This document shows, one piece after another, positions 10,301 to 19,513 of a stretch of DNA of 54,982 bases. Within the stretch, counting starts at the first letter, position 1; each line of letters begins with the position of its first letter. The stretch lies in assembly GCA_913031625.1 (NCBI GenBank), contig CAJWGB010000009.1, forward strand, positions 1-54,982, read 5' to 3'. This DNA comes from an uncultured Planctomycetaceae bacterium. Its GTDB lineage: Bacteria; Planctomycetota; Planctomycetia; Planctomycetales; Planctomycetaceae. Under the pieces are notes generated by a model, which made no database searches, was not told where the DNA came from, and worked only from the letters and a program-made list of their open reading frames with translations. The position numbers were made by a program, and so were the translations under genes.

Positions 10301-10405
10301 GCATCTGACGAGTCTGAGGCTGCGTCAGGCGATGGCGAACAGTCTGCTCAGCCCGAGCGTAAACTGTCGCGTAAAGAACGTCGTCGGCAGCAGCAGGCGG
10401 CGTAA
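7325..10405 (+). CDS. MMPL/RND-family inner-membrane transporter
   Basis: Large 1026-residue membrane protein with the duplicated RND layout: a first membrane helix (about 32-48), a long extracytoplasmic domain, a bundle of five or six helices (about 315-470), then the same pattern again (second periplasmic loop about 515-775, second bundle about 780-985). The two proton-relay signatures are GLGVDFGIHFVSRY near residue 380 and GIGVDDGIHLVHDY near 888. The family exports lipids or other hydrophobic compounds; related planctomycete and proteobacterial proteins include hopanoid transporters, but the substrate here is unknown. An ATG frame 21 bases upstream stops at once, so the start is taken as TTG 7325. 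The cytoplasmic tail is highly charged (RKLSRKERRR). No adaptor or outer-membrane partner lies nearby. Confidence 0.9.
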   Translation: MAETADKPAGLLPRLLGGITGVGARKPRLALWCMVLLGCAAAGIAICDLKLRTSRSDLLAPDQAWQDYEQSFSGNRDIIVVVRTPEPNASLLQNVLDDLAERLEREPEHFADILYRVDQTRLRRKGLQYLSEDELRETVRQVSRLEELLHIERHADQLRSRIRRASLRRERGQMTAATSGSQLTPNDGDRAIIDANRLAASLDSFLIKDGQRLRIDESAFTTPWPDLVSVEMEHSLQDADVAYLLADNNRVGLLHVNAAGAGTEQADQTAQETVARLREHLDEVQAEYRDGTDSRLTLSMTGMPVLEQDEVSGTGADMLKAVLIAFVGVGLLLTFGLRGVRHPTLVLIMLINSVAVTLGIATLVVGHLNILSVCFVAIVIGLGVDFGIHFVSRYLALRQELYEPDESIVLTGQSVGSGILTSALTTAVAFGSAALTGYPGLAELGIIAAAGILVCALMTFLFLPALISLADEKVDVEDLPVPLSGDAWRSALAGWPRAAVFIALIGIVAVGALAVKYEDGQVGLKVDYDANLLHMQDHDQQSVLAERTLTQAGESVLYAVAIAGTRDETVALREKLLELHSVARVTDLPSQLPAPPSQSQVQLIDQLRGSLGRISANSVSFRSSGHEVVGRSLDSLYGTLRKSGNLQATEAAAKLDRFLNRFVELRDPRRQTDVVDAYQSLMVKSLLKELDQVSRATSVEPVEFDDLPVAWRDRYYQVDGDDELWLLKIYPRQDVWDEAALETFVTEVRSVAPNATGAPIQNYDSASETVACYQSIAVYSLVAICLFLLLEFLRPGQKLLTLVPPGLIVGFIGYTMVQRNQPLNINMLVGIYAAMVAFIACVFDFRNLRDTLIAMIPAVGGMVMLLGIMSVLQVDFNPVNLIVIPLILGIGVDDGIHLVHDYRRQLKEGADSYKPSGETVNGVLLTSLTSVIGFGSLMIASHSGLRSVGVILSVGITCCMAVALVFLPPLLVLVARNQPSTFEPVVIKREKKASDESEAASGDGEQSAQPERKLSRKERRRQQQAA

Positions 10406-10531
10406 TTCCGACTCTCGGCCTGTCGTCATCGGATGCAATGTTGCCGGGTTCTGTGAATCCGGGAGTCAATCGCCTGGTGCAGGTGCGTAGGCCACTCGAC
10501 CATAGTATCGCATCTCCGGGGGGCTCATGGC

Positions 10532-11938
10532 TTAGGTCTTCTGCAACCCGTCCTGGCCAACCAGTTCAGCAATCGGCTGACGGTTTTCATCCACGAGATA
10601 CCGAGGCCGACCGTTCAGGTCGTCAATCTTGACGGCGTTCACATCTATTCCAAGTGTGTGGTACAACGTTGCAAACACTTCCTGCACATGGACGGGTCGA
10701 TCGATGGGCTTCCCTCCCTGTGCATCGGTGGTCCCGATGATCTGCCCTGCTTTCATACCGCCGCCGGCAAGCAGAACAGATTGGGTCGATGGCCAGTGAT
10801 CGCGTCCTCCTTTGGCATTGATTCGCGGTGTGCGGCCAAACTCGCCCCAGACAACCACCGATGTCGTTTCCAGAAGACTGCGCTTTTCCAGATCCAGTAG
10901 AAAGGCTGACAGAGCCTGGTCAAATCGAGGTAGATAACGTTTGCTCAGGTATTCGATGGAACCCTCACGGTTGGCATGCCAGTCCCATGCGCCGAAGGCA
11001 ACAGTAACGACTCTAACACCCGCCTCAATCAGACGGCGTGCCAGGAGAAAATGGCGAGGGCTCTGTGGTGCTCCGCCGAAACTCGGGTCTGTCTTCTGAA
11101 CGTCGCCGTATTCCTGAACAACTGCCGGGTCCTCCTTCTCCAGGTCAAGGGCGTCTGCCAGACGGCTCGAGGTGAGTAACCCGAAGGCCTGCCTTTGGAA
11201 GGCATTAATGCCATCGGATTGATCGGCTGTTCGCTGAAGCTGTGCGAGTCGCTTCAGGATCTGTCTGCGGTCGCTGAGGCGGGAGACGTCGACTCCGTTC
11301 AGGATCAAGTCTGCTGCAACCTCACCTTCCAGAGTGAATGGGATATGATCGCTGCCGGTATATCCCGGCCATGAAACGTCTGTGCTGGCGTCGTGAATGC
11401 CACGATTGTTATAGGGCCGATACGACATTTTGGGGGCAGCGTCGACATACGGGAGCATTCCGTCTGCCTGCGGCCCAAGCACTGTGGAGACCGTGGATCC
11501 AAAAGTTGGCCATCCGCCAGCCGGTTCACCATCTCCAGCGCGGCCGCCCGGGCGACCCGTGTAGCACTGGAATGACTCATGGCGATTTGCCATTCCCGTC
11601 AGTGTACGAACAACAGAAAACCGATCCGAGATTGCTGCCAGTCTGGGAAGCAGTTCACAAAAGTGGACGCCGGGAACGGCGGTATTGATGGTGCCGTACG
11701 AGCCCCGAATGTCTGGAGGCGCATACGGCTTGGGGTCAAAGGTCTCGTGCTGGGTGGGGCCGCCTGGCAGATAGATCATAACGACCGAGTGCTGGCGGTC
11801 GGCTTTCCCGGCCTGATCTGCGGCCAGCAATGTGGGAAGAGTCAAAGCGGTGGAGCCAAAAACTCCCGCTCGAACAAATCCGCGTCGTGCGAAGCGTGTG
11901 GACCTGCGTTTCTGATGAGTGTGACTGGTCAGGGTCAT
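10532..11938 (-). CDS. Tat-exported DUF1501 protein
   Basis: Member of DUF1501, a sulfatase/alkaline-phosphatase-like fold abundant in planctomycetes and of unknown biochemical role. From ATG 11938 (GAGGAGGGA immediately upstream) it has 468 residues. It starts with a twin-arginine signal (RRGFVR, 18-23) and a hydrophobic segment to about residue 40. Family blocks follow: YLPGGPTQHETFDPKP, HESFQCYTGRP, GGWPTFGS, RRLIEAGVRVVTV, WDWHAN, WGEFGRTPRIN and GRDHWP. The frame is open 20 codons further upstream, but that extension precedes the Tat motif and lacks a ribosome binding site. DUF1501 genes often sit next to DUF1549/DUF1553 cytochrome-type genes; none is seen here, so this copy stands alone, convergent with the transporter gene. 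Confidence 0.9.
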   Translation of the reverse strand: MTLTSHTHQKRRSTRFARRGFVRAGVFGSTALTLPTLLAADQAGKADRQHSVVMIYLPGGPTQHETFDPKPYAPPDIRGSYGTINTAVPGVHFCELLPRLAAISDRFSVVRTLTGMANRHESFQCYTGRPGGRAGDGEPAGGWPTFGSTVSTVLGPQADGMLPYVDAAPKMSYRPYNNRGIHDASTDVSWPGYTGSDHIPFTLEGEVAADLILNGVDVSRLSDRRQILKRLAQLQRTADQSDGINAFQRQAFGLLTSSRLADALDLEKEDPAVVQEYGDVQKTDPSFGGAPQSPRHFLLARRLIEAGVRVVTVAFGAWDWHANREGSIEYLSKRYLPRFDQALSAFLLDLEKRSLLETTSVVVWGEFGRTPRINAKGGRDHWPSTQSVLLAGGGMKAGQIIGTTDAQGGKPIDRPVHVQEVFATLYHTLGIDVNAVKIDDLNGRPRYLVDENRQPIAELVGQDGLQKT

Positions 11939-12032
11939 TCCCTCCTCAATGAAGAGTCGCGGAAATGATACCTGATTAGTTTGGATTCGGCACGGCAAAA
12001 ATGGTGTGCGTTGGATCAGACAAAGTTAATGG

Positions 12033-12443
12033 TCAACGGGTACCGCCATACTTCTCCATTGGTTCTTTGATTCCACCAACGACGGGGAACACGACAGCGA
12101 GGATACCAATCACGATCATCATTGGAATCCCGACGAGGAACAGGAAGATCAGAGGGACGCACAAGACCAGGAAGATGAAGAAGGAGATGATGCCGTTCAC
12201 CACGACTCGGCCATGGGCATCGATTGATGGATAGACATCCTTCTTGACCTGCCAGATCACGATGGGAATCACAATGCCCAGAATAGGGATCAGGTAGCTT
12301 GCGAACACGGACAGATGCAGTGCCATTGCCCAGAAGTTTTCCGAGGAATCTGCATGTGCGTAACGTGTGTCGTAGTGTGAGGAGCGGTCGGAACAGGAAT
12401 CGGGAGAATCTTCACCGGCCCGGTATTGATCTCTCATTGTCAA
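12033..12443 (-). CDS. DUF4870-family small membrane protein
   Basis: Predicted 136-residue protein with a polar N-terminus (1-35) and three hydrophobic stretches, at about residues 39-65, 80-105 and 107-125. The block between the first two (WQVKKDVYPSIDAHGRVVVNGIIS) matches the conserved core of DUF4870, a Tic20-like integral membrane family whose function is not established. ATG 12443 is used; ATG 12437 two codons later is equally possible, with GAAGAAG upstream. It lies upstream of and in the same direction as the DUF1501 gene, 94 bases away, and is transcribed divergently from the giant TPR gene. Confidence 0.8.
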   Translation of the reverse strand: MTMRDQYRAGEDSPDSCSDRSSHYDTRYAHADSSENFWAMALHLSVFASYLIPILGIVIPIVIWQVKKDVYPSIDAHGRVVVNGIISFFIFLVLCVPLIFLFLVGIPMMIVIGILAVVFPVVGGIKEPMEKYGGTR

Positions 12444-12769
12444 AACTTCTTCTCAGAGTAGCAGGCCTGGTGTTCGGTCCCTTTCGCTGCAGTCAAAGAT
12501 TCCCTGGGAGAAAAGTCCCACGAAATGTCTGGGATGCAGAAATCAGGGATGAAATTCAGGCGGGGCAACAGGAGCGGCTGTCAGAACGTAACCAACCACG
12601 ATTTGGCTGACAGAAATCTCACCCACTCCTCAGAATGCGGTCGGACTTATTCGTACACGGAGCAGTACTTTCCGCTGAAGTCCGGGAATTCGACGGCCAA
12701 AGAATGCGCCTGTTTCGGGACTGGTTAGAATGCATCACTCCCACCACTCAGGTCCTGCCAGGACGCGTG
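12444..12769. other. divergent promoter region between DUF4870 and TPR genes
   Basis: 326 bases without a supported gene. The open frame of the TPR gene runs back into it to 12635, but that part lacks an export signal at its start. It should contain two outward promoters; none is clear enough to mark. Confidence 0.5.
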
Positions 12770-15700
12770 ATGTCCCGCCGACACGTTTTTGTTCTTATTT
12801 TGTTCCTGCACCAAAGTCTCACACTGCCCCCGGTCAGTGCCCGGGATGACGCGCGGGAACAAAAGGTCTATGAACGGTATCTCAGTCTGCTGCGGCGCAA
12901 CCCCCGGCAGGGGACAGCGCTGACGCGGGTATTGAAGTGGCACAGTGACCACAAGTCGCTGGACGCATTTCAGAAAGAGCTGGAGAGTGCCGTTCAGGAT
13001 AGTCCGGCCGATGGTGCTTCCTGGATGCTGCTGGGGCTCGTTGCGGAAGAACGATCCAATTACGCAACTGCGCTGGACGCGTATCAAAATGCTGAACGGA
13101 ATCGCTCCAATGACCATCTTGCGCCGTGGTATGTGGGGCGTATCCTGCAGAAACAAAGAAAGACGACTGCTGCGCGAGCTGCGCTGGAACGGGCCCTCAA
13201 ACACAAGCCGTCAAGAACTGATGCGCACGCTGTTTTTCAGGAACTTGCAACTCTCTACGCGGGTGCTTCCGCCGAGGATTCAACAGCGTTCTGGAAGCGG
13301 TTTGAACAGGTGTTTCCTGACGACCCGAGGGTTCAGGAACAGCTTGTCGAAACGCTGATTCAGCAGGGACAGACAGCAGAAGCCATCAAGCGCCTGACGG
13401 CAGCCGCAGCACTACAGCGTGAACCGACACAGCGCATTCAACTGCAGCTACGAATTGCTGACATTCAGATCAGATCCGGTGATACAGCTGAGGGTCGTCA
13501 GAACCTGATCAGGCTGCAGAATTCAGTGCGACCAGGATCATGGTTGTTTACCGAAATTCGACGTCGGCTTGATGCGGTCTATTTTGAACAGCGAGACCTG
13601 GCGGGGCTGATTGAGTTTTATCGAATGCAGTCCACCAGGGATGTCTCAGATACTGACGCGATTCTTCGGCTGAACAGGTACCTTGTTCTTAATGGGCAGC
13701 CATTGGAGGCGACCAATTCGCTTCGTAGGGCAGTTCTGGCGTTACCACGAAATGCTGACGTGCGGTCTCAGTTAATTGTCCGGCTGCGTGGTGAAGAGGC
13801 GTTCGAGGAAGCCATTGAGCTGCTTGAGTCACAGGAACGATTGAGCATTTCAGAAGTCGAACAACTGGGACGCCTGTATCTGAATCGCACAGACATGGAT
13901 CTGTCGAAGCGACAGCAAATGGCGATCAAGGCATGGCAACGACAGTTGGAGGGGCGGGAAGAGGACGCAGTTGCGTGGTCTCGAGTCGCCGGACTGTGTC
14001 GTGACAGTGGCCTTTCGACGCAGGCAATCACCTTTTATGAAGCTGCCATTCGACTCGCTCCGGAGGCTGTTACTTACCGTGAGTATCTCGGCGAGTTGTA
14101 CCATCAACAGGGAAATCCAACGGAAGCTTTGAAGGCGTGGCGGGCAATCATTCGCGATCCGGAATCCGCAGACCAATGGACCCAGCTGGCGAGGATACTG
14201 CATGGTCGTGGTTATTCCGAGGAGTCTCTGTCTGCATGGTCCAAAGCAGTCAGCACGGGAGTCACTGTTTCCACTCGGGTGGAATACGCACGCCAGCTGC
14301 GCGAGAGTGGTGATCCGATTTCGGCGATCGAACAGCTGGATGAAGCTGTGGCTGCGACGAGCGATTCACGCGTGCGTCAGCAGATTCTAAACGAACGCCT
14401 ACGGTGTCTTGCGGAGAGCGGACAGCTTGAAACCCAGGCTCGGCAACAGGCACAGCTGCTGGCCGAAGGGGCAGGTACTGCTGAAGACTGGCTGCTCCTC
14501 GCAAGGACTGAAGAGGCTTTGAACCACTGGACGCGTGCAGCATCTGCCGCCCGGATGGCGACACGCCTGCAGTCAAATTCCATCGAGGCGTGGACTGTTG
14601 CCGCGCGTGTCCTTGAACGTGGTGGTCAGCTGGCAGACGCTTCTGCAGCATGGTCGCAGATTGCGTCGCTTGATCCTCGTAATCAAAGCAGTGCGCTACG
14701 CCGCATTGTTACTCTGGAACAGAATCTGGGACGGGCTGACAATGCTCTGGCCGCCGCTGAAAGACTCATCTCGTCAGGTCCCAACAGTAAAGACAGCCTG
14801 CAGTTTGTTACAGAAGTCTGTTTTGACCTGAAGCGACCGGATCGCGCCGTCGATTTTTTGACCCGTGCGGTCCAGGGAAATCCTGCAGACCGTTGGGCTC
14901 GCGCACTTCGGGCGGACGCTTACGCCAGACAGTTCAGGACCAGTGATGCCATCTCAGACTGGTGGGTGGCCTTTGAGCTTTCGCAGGGGCAGCCGGAAGC
15001 ACTGGTCGCGGTGCGAGCCCTCACTGTTCTTTTTCAGCGGACGGGTCGGCTGGACGAGCTGGCCGGCCGACTTGACGCACTTCCTCGAGAAGAGGAGTCG
15101 GCTATTGACCCTGTGATCTGCGGGGTCGAACTTTGGAAGACCGCCGGTCAGTTTGGCAAGGCACGTGCCATCCTGCAGACTTTACCACAACTGACCACGG
15201 ATGCTCGTCTGCTGGAAGAAGCCACAATCCTCTCGGAACAGCTCCAGGATTTTGAGTCTGCTGCTGAGTATCAGCGCCTTCAGAATCAGCTGAAACCTTC
15301 AAAGCAGGGAGTTGCCCGACTTGCGGGCCTCCTTGTCAGAGCAGGAAAGCTCTCTCCGTCTGAGGCCGAGTGGATGAAGCACGGGGGTGAGTTTGCCAGT
15401 CCTCAGGAGATTCTTGGCTCGATCGATCATGCACTTGAAATGAACCTGTTGGATGACGCGTCTGGATTAGGGCGGCGCATGAATGAGCGGTTTCCAAATG
15501 ACTGGGAATGCCTCCTTCGAATGGCCGTGACCGCATGGAAACGCGGGCAGTTGGATGAGTGTGAGCAGCATTGTGATGCACTTCTTGCTCTCACCGTCGA
15601 GAGTGCTCAGATCGCGTGGCGTCTGCGAAAGTCGGCGGAGTCAATCGCGACAGTCGACGCATCGGAAACAGAAGACACTCGACCAGGACTGATCAGAAAC

Positions 15701-18700
15701 CTCGAACGACTGCGTCAGTTTGGCCGGCGACTTCACCTTGCTGGTGGAGGAACGGCGGAGTCACGACCGTGGGCTGCTGAAACGTTCTCTGAAGCCCGCA
15801 GCATCGCCACATTTCTGAAGTTGCGGCGAGCATTTGATAATGGCGATGCGGAACAGTTTGTGTCGGACTGTCTGACGGACGCGGAACAGCAGGGCGCTCC
15901 GACTGGGTTGCGATGGGATTGCTGGACGAGTATCCAGGCTCTTCGCCTTGTTGAAGGACGTTACAGTTCATCGCTGATGAAATCTGCACATCTTGTGCGT
16001 GCTGTTGATTCGGATGACGCGCACCTGGCGTGGTTGTATTCCGTGGCCCATCGCACTGATTCACGATTTCGAAAGACTGAGGCAACTCCACTTTCTGATG
16101 AATTTCTTTCAGCGACAGTTGAGTCGTTCGAACGCCTGAGAAAGTCCCAACCCGGATGGTTGTCGTACACAGATGGGCTTGAACTGGTAATACGTGAGCT
16201 GTCGCTTGCCGATAGCGAGGACAGATCTCAGGAACTGATAGCTTCAATTGAGCAGTCCGCCGATTCTATTGAAAATCTTCAGATGCTGTTCGAGTGGTCA
16301 GCGTCATCGGGAGATGTTTCACGCATGCTCTCTGCAGCGGAAGGACTCGCACGGCGAGTTCCCAATTCCGACAGGTCGCTCCCCTGGCAGCGACGATTTG
16401 CGACGGCCGCATGGCATGCCCTGCAGCAGGACGATCAGGATGCGGTCAAAGGGGCGATTCTTGTGTATTTGCGGACCGCAGCGGAGGTGGCTGCAACGCG
16501 GCTGACCGGCGATGCGAATCCGGGACCCGGGTACCACTCCAGTCAGCGAGTCCAGATTCTTCGAGGACACTCAGACTGGGCCATTCAGCAGGTGGATGCG
16601 TTGAATTCAGAGTCACTCTGTGGGGCAGCCGACATTGAGTTTCTTGCCAACGTGTCGCAGATGTTTCGCGGGCTCAATCGGCAGGCCCCGATCGATTTCT
16701 GTGACTCGTTTTCAGCAACACGAACGGACAGTGTTGGTCGCTCACTGGCCCAGACTGCAGCTGCGCATCTCGAGTATCTTCGAGGCAGGAAGGAATCAGC
16801 ATTTACACGGCTGGTTCGCGCTGCAGAACTGCAGCCGGACAACGGAATGCTTCGCCTGTTGATTGCCCGATACCAGCACGAACAGGGAGCCTCCGCAGAT
16901 GCTCTCGCGCTTGTGACCACCATTCAGCCGCGAGGGTATGAAATGGTGCGGCAGACGAATCTTCTCATGCTTGATCTTGCTGAGGCGACAGGAAACTCAG
17001 CACAGACAGATGAAGCTGTTCGGGGACTGTTGAATCTCAGACTGGACAAAGCGACTGCCGGCAGCCTCTCCTTACAACTCAAGAGACTCGGACGACGTGA
17101 ACTGCAGACGCAGGTCGATCAGCGAGTTGCAATCAATGAGGGGGGCGACATGGATGTGATGGTGGCCCTGATGCGTCAGAAAAAGGAAGAGACCGAACTG
17201 ACGATTGCGTGTGAGATTGCCCACCAGATACTGCGGCAGACCCGTGGGCAGGAAATTGGCAACCGACGAGGAGAGTCAATCGCCTCAATTCGCCGATCCG
17301 CAATCCAGACTTTGCACGCTGGCAACCAGCTGGCACCACTGGTGGAAGCACTGAAACAGACGCTGGAGCGTGATGGAACGTCTGTCACTGCATGTGAGAA
17401 GCTTGTGGAGTATTTTTCTGCCATCCAGGATCGTGAACAGCTCGCGGAGTATCAGGCTCGATTATTGGAGTTGAAACCGGTCACCGTTGATTCACTCCTT
17501 GTTGAAGCTGAAGAAGCCGAACGCAGTCGACGATTTACAGTAGCCTGCGACCGGTATCTTGCCGTATTTGATCGTGACCCTCAGCGTTACGCGCTGAATT
17601 ACTATCAGTACCTCGATACCTTCGATCAGGGTGGCCGACTCAATGATCTTGCGGATCTGTTGCTGAAGAAGGATCTCCGAAAACTACAGAACAATTACTT
17701 TGTTGTGAACGAGACCATACAGCGGCTCTTTAAGGCGGCTCAGGGCTCACCCCGGAGTAGCGAGTTGCGGCGCGCGGCATTGGACTTGTTTGCGTCCGCG
17801 TGGGAGCTCTTCCCCAACAACCGTACGTTTCTGATTGGGGAAATCAGCGACCCGGAAATCTGGGAACTGCCACTAATGGTCGAGTACGTTCAGAACGGCC
17901 TGATTCCGGCCACGAGGCAACAGGCTGTCGCCAGTCCATGGAAGATCATTATTGGAAATATCCAGTCGGACAGTTTTTCACCGGCCCGCGAAGGTACGGT
18001 CAGCGGCACACTTAATCGACTCATCCCCGCACTTCGTCGACAGAATGCCCTCGCGCGTTTTACAGAAAAGGTAGAGCAGGCGACGAAACAGCTGCCCGAG
18101 TGGGAGGGAGGACCATTGCTGCTGGCACTGTTGAAGGCAGAAAACAATGACCTCGCAGCCGCAGCCAGACTGCTGGAGGCAGGAGCGAGCACTGCAGTTC
18201 CGTCTGATGCTGCAATGCTGGTCGCCGGACAGCTCCAGCGGCATCGGCAGCTGACCCCTCAGCTCATCAGTCTGCTGGAAGGGGCGTTGAGTTCAGCGCC
18301 ACCGGCTGTCAGACCGTACGAAAGTACAGCAGGTCACATGTTGACTGAACTACTGATTGTCGAGGGAAGTGCTTCAAAGGCCCGGGAAACGGCACTCGAC
18401 ACATTGGCTCGTACAGACCTCAGCGCAATTGTTGGGAGTGATCCGGAGAAGCAGCGACGCGTGACAGCGGAGCAGTTATTTTCGGTTGCGCGCCAGTTTG
18501 CGCGTCATCAGCAGTATGTTGCCACGTTGGAGTTTCTGGAAATGACGCGTCAGCAGAACGCTGAGCTTCCGCGAGACCTGTTGTTTGCGGCAGGAGCCCT
18601 GCGTCGACGTGCACTGGAACAGGTGCGTGCATCAGAGATGGTCCGATGGCTCAGCCAGGGGACTCCCACCGCTGCGCCCGACCTGCTGTTGAGCTATCCG

Positions 18701-19231
18701 CAGAAGCCCGATGATCGAATTAGCAGCGTCATCGTTGATCGTCTTGCTGGTGCTGGAGAGGAAGTACGCGAGACATTCCTGAAGACTCCCGGAAACGCAC
18801 TTTCTCCTGACGGCGGAAACCTTTCCCTTGCGATTTCGACCTGGCTTGTCGCTCAGAGAAGTCAGGATTCCAGGATGCAACAGAATGCTGACGAATGGCT
18901 GACTGCCTGGATCAAAGGTGCTCCGGAGAAAAAGCAATCTGTGGAAGTGGGCTTGTGGCTTGTTGCTCGTGAAATGTCGGATTCCACTGTTCGACAGTCT
19001 CTTGTAAACCGGGCTGTCGAAGCTGCGGAGGCGTTGGGCGATCAGGCTCGGCTGCAGTCCATTCTTCAGGAAGAAGGGGAGATCGCTCTGAAGCGCGGCC
19101 AGCCGGAGCGAGCGGATCAGGCATGGAGCAGGCTGTTGAGGTCAGTGATGTCGTCCACGGGAAATCGAAGCGACGATTCTGTTTCTTCTTCCGTACGAGA
19201 ACTGCGTGCACGCCTGTTGCAGCAGGACTGA
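12770..19231 (+). CDS. giant exported tetratricopeptide-repeat protein
   Basis: At 2153 residues this is the largest gene in the window. It starts at ATG 12770 with AGGA upstream and a cleavable signal peptide (MSRRHVFVLILFLHQ, ending SARDD near residue 25), so it works outside the cytoplasm. Much of the protein is alpha-helical TPR-like repeats, recognisable by spaced W/L-G-Y-A-P patterns such as WMLLGLVAEERSNYATALDAY and VAWSRVAGLCRDSGLSTQA. They are clear in the first thousand residues and more degenerate later. There are no catalytic motifs and no membrane anchor at the C-terminus. TPR arrays are scaffolds for protein complexes; partners are unknown. The longer frame from 12635 would bury the signal peptide, so it is not used. 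Base composition matches the neighbours, so there is no sign of recent transfer. Confidence 0.88.
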   Translation: MSRRHVFVLILFLHQSLTLPPVSARDDAREQKVYERYLSLLRRNPRQGTALTRVLKWHSDHKSLDAFQKELESAVQDSPADGASWMLLGLVAEERSNYATALDAYQNAERNRSNDHLAPWYVGRILQKQRKTTAARAALERALKHKPSRTDAHAVFQELATLYAGASAEDSTAFWKRFEQVFPDDPRVQEQLVETLIQQGQTAEAIKRLTAAAALQREPTQRIQLQLRIADIQIRSGDTAEGRQNLIRLQNSVRPGSWLFTEIRRRLDAVYFEQRDLAGLIEFYRMQSTRDVSDTDAILRLNRYLVLNGQPLEATNSLRRAVLALPRNADVRSQLIVRLRGEEAFEEAIELLESQERLSISEVEQLGRLYLNRTDMDLSKRQQMAIKAWQRQLEGREEDAVAWSRVAGLCRDSGLSTQAITFYEAAIRLAPEAVTYREYLGELYHQQGNPTEALKAWRAIIRDPESADQWTQLARILHGRGYSEESLSAWSKAVSTGVTVSTRVEYARQLRESGDPISAIEQLDEAVAATSDSRVRQQILNERLRCLAESGQLETQARQQAQLLAEGAGTAEDWLLLARTEEALNHWTRAASAARMATRLQSNSIEAWTVAARVLERGGQLADASAAWSQIASLDPRNQSSALRRIVTLEQNLGRADNALAAAERLISSGPNSKDSLQFVTEVCFDLKRPDRAVDFLTRAVQGNPADRWARALRADAYARQFRTSDAISDWWVAFELSQGQPEALVAVRALTVLFQRTGRLDELAGRLDALPREEESAIDPVICGVELWKTAGQFGKARAILQTLPQLTTDARLLEEATILSEQLQDFESAAEYQRLQNQLKPSKQGVARLAGLLVRAGKLSPSEAEWMKHGGEFASPQEILGSIDHALEMNLLDDASGLGRRMNERFPNDWECLLRMAVTAWKRGQLDECEQHCDALLALTVESAQIAWRLRKSAESIATVDASETEDTRPGLIRNLERLRQFGRRLHLAGGGTAESRPWAAETFSEARSIATFLKLRRAFDNGDAEQFVSDCLTDAEQQGAPTGLRWDCWTSIQALRLVEGRYSSSLMKSAHLVRAVDSDDAHLAWLYSVAHRTDSRFRKTEATPLSDEFLSATVESFERLRKSQPGWLSYTDGLELVIRELSLADSEDRSQELIASIEQSADSIENLQMLFEWSASSGDVSRMLSAAEGLARRVPNSDRSLPWQRRFATAAWHALQQDDQDAVKGAILVYLRTAAEVAATRLTGDANPGPGYHSSQRVQILRGHSDWAIQQVDALNSESLCGAADIEFLANVSQMFRGLNRQAPIDFCDSFSATRTDSVGRSLAQTAAAHLEYLRGRKESAFTRLVRAAELQPDNGMLRLLIARYQHEQGASADALALVTTIQPRGYEMVRQTNLLMLDLAEATGNSAQTDEAVRGLLNLRLDKATAGSLSLQLKRLGRRELQTQVDQRVAINEGGDMDVMVALMRQKKEETELTIACEIAHQILRQTRGQEIGNRRGESIASIRRSAIQTLHAGNQLAPLVEALKQTLERDGTSVTACEKLVEYFSAIQDREQLAEYQARLLELKPVTVDSLLVEAEEAERSRRFTVACDRYLAVFDRDPQRYALNYYQYLDTFDQGGRLNDLADLLLKKDLRKLQNNYFVVNETIQRLFKAAQGSPRSSELRRAALDLFASAWELFPNNRTFLIGEISDPEIWELPLMVEYVQNGLIPATRQQAVASPWKIIIGNIQSDSFSPAREGTVSGTLNRLIPALRRQNALARFTEKVEQATKQLPEWEGGPLLLALLKAENNDLAAAARLLEAGASTAVPSDAAMLVAGQLQRHRQLTPQLISLLEGALSSAPPAVRPYESTAGHMLTELLIVEGSASKARETALDTLARTDLSAIVGSDPEKQRRVTAEQLFSVARQFARHQQYVATLEFLEMTRQQNAELPRDLLFAAGALRRRALEQVRASEMVRWLSQGTPTAAPDLLLSYPQKPDDRISSVIVDRLAGAGEEVRETFLKTPGNALSPDGGNLSLAISTWLVAQRSQDSRMQQNADEWLTAWIKGAPEKKQSVEVGLWLVAREMSDSTVRQSLVNRAVEAAEALGDQARLQSILQEEGEIALKRGQPERADQAWSRLLRSVMSSTGNRSDDSVSSSVRELRARLLQQD

Positions 19232-19297
19232 TGGTTCATTCCCTTCAGCATGTGAGTTGAACGGAGTGGGTTCGGCAGAATTCCCCGTCTCGTAAGC

Positions 19298-19332
19298 GCG
19301 CTCGGCCGGGCGGCTCGCGCCGCTCCGCTAAG
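19298..19332 (+). repeat. dispersed GC-rich repeat, copy A
   Basis: 35-base sequence beginning GCGCTCGGCCGGGCGGCT. It matches 38404-38438 at about 30 of 35 positions. It is intergenic, between the TPR gene and the hydratase-like gene. Confidence 0.65.
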
Positions 19333-19513
19333 AATTGAATGCGTTTGACCGTACGGCATTGGTTGCTCCAACTGATTTTTTACACCCAACTGCTACGAAT
19401 ATTTGCTCCCCTCATCCCGGAAACCATTTCCACAATCGGCCCTCACTTCCGCTGCGCTCGCACTCAGGCAAAATAACATCAATTCGATTATTGATTGACG
19501 TGCCGGAACCAGA

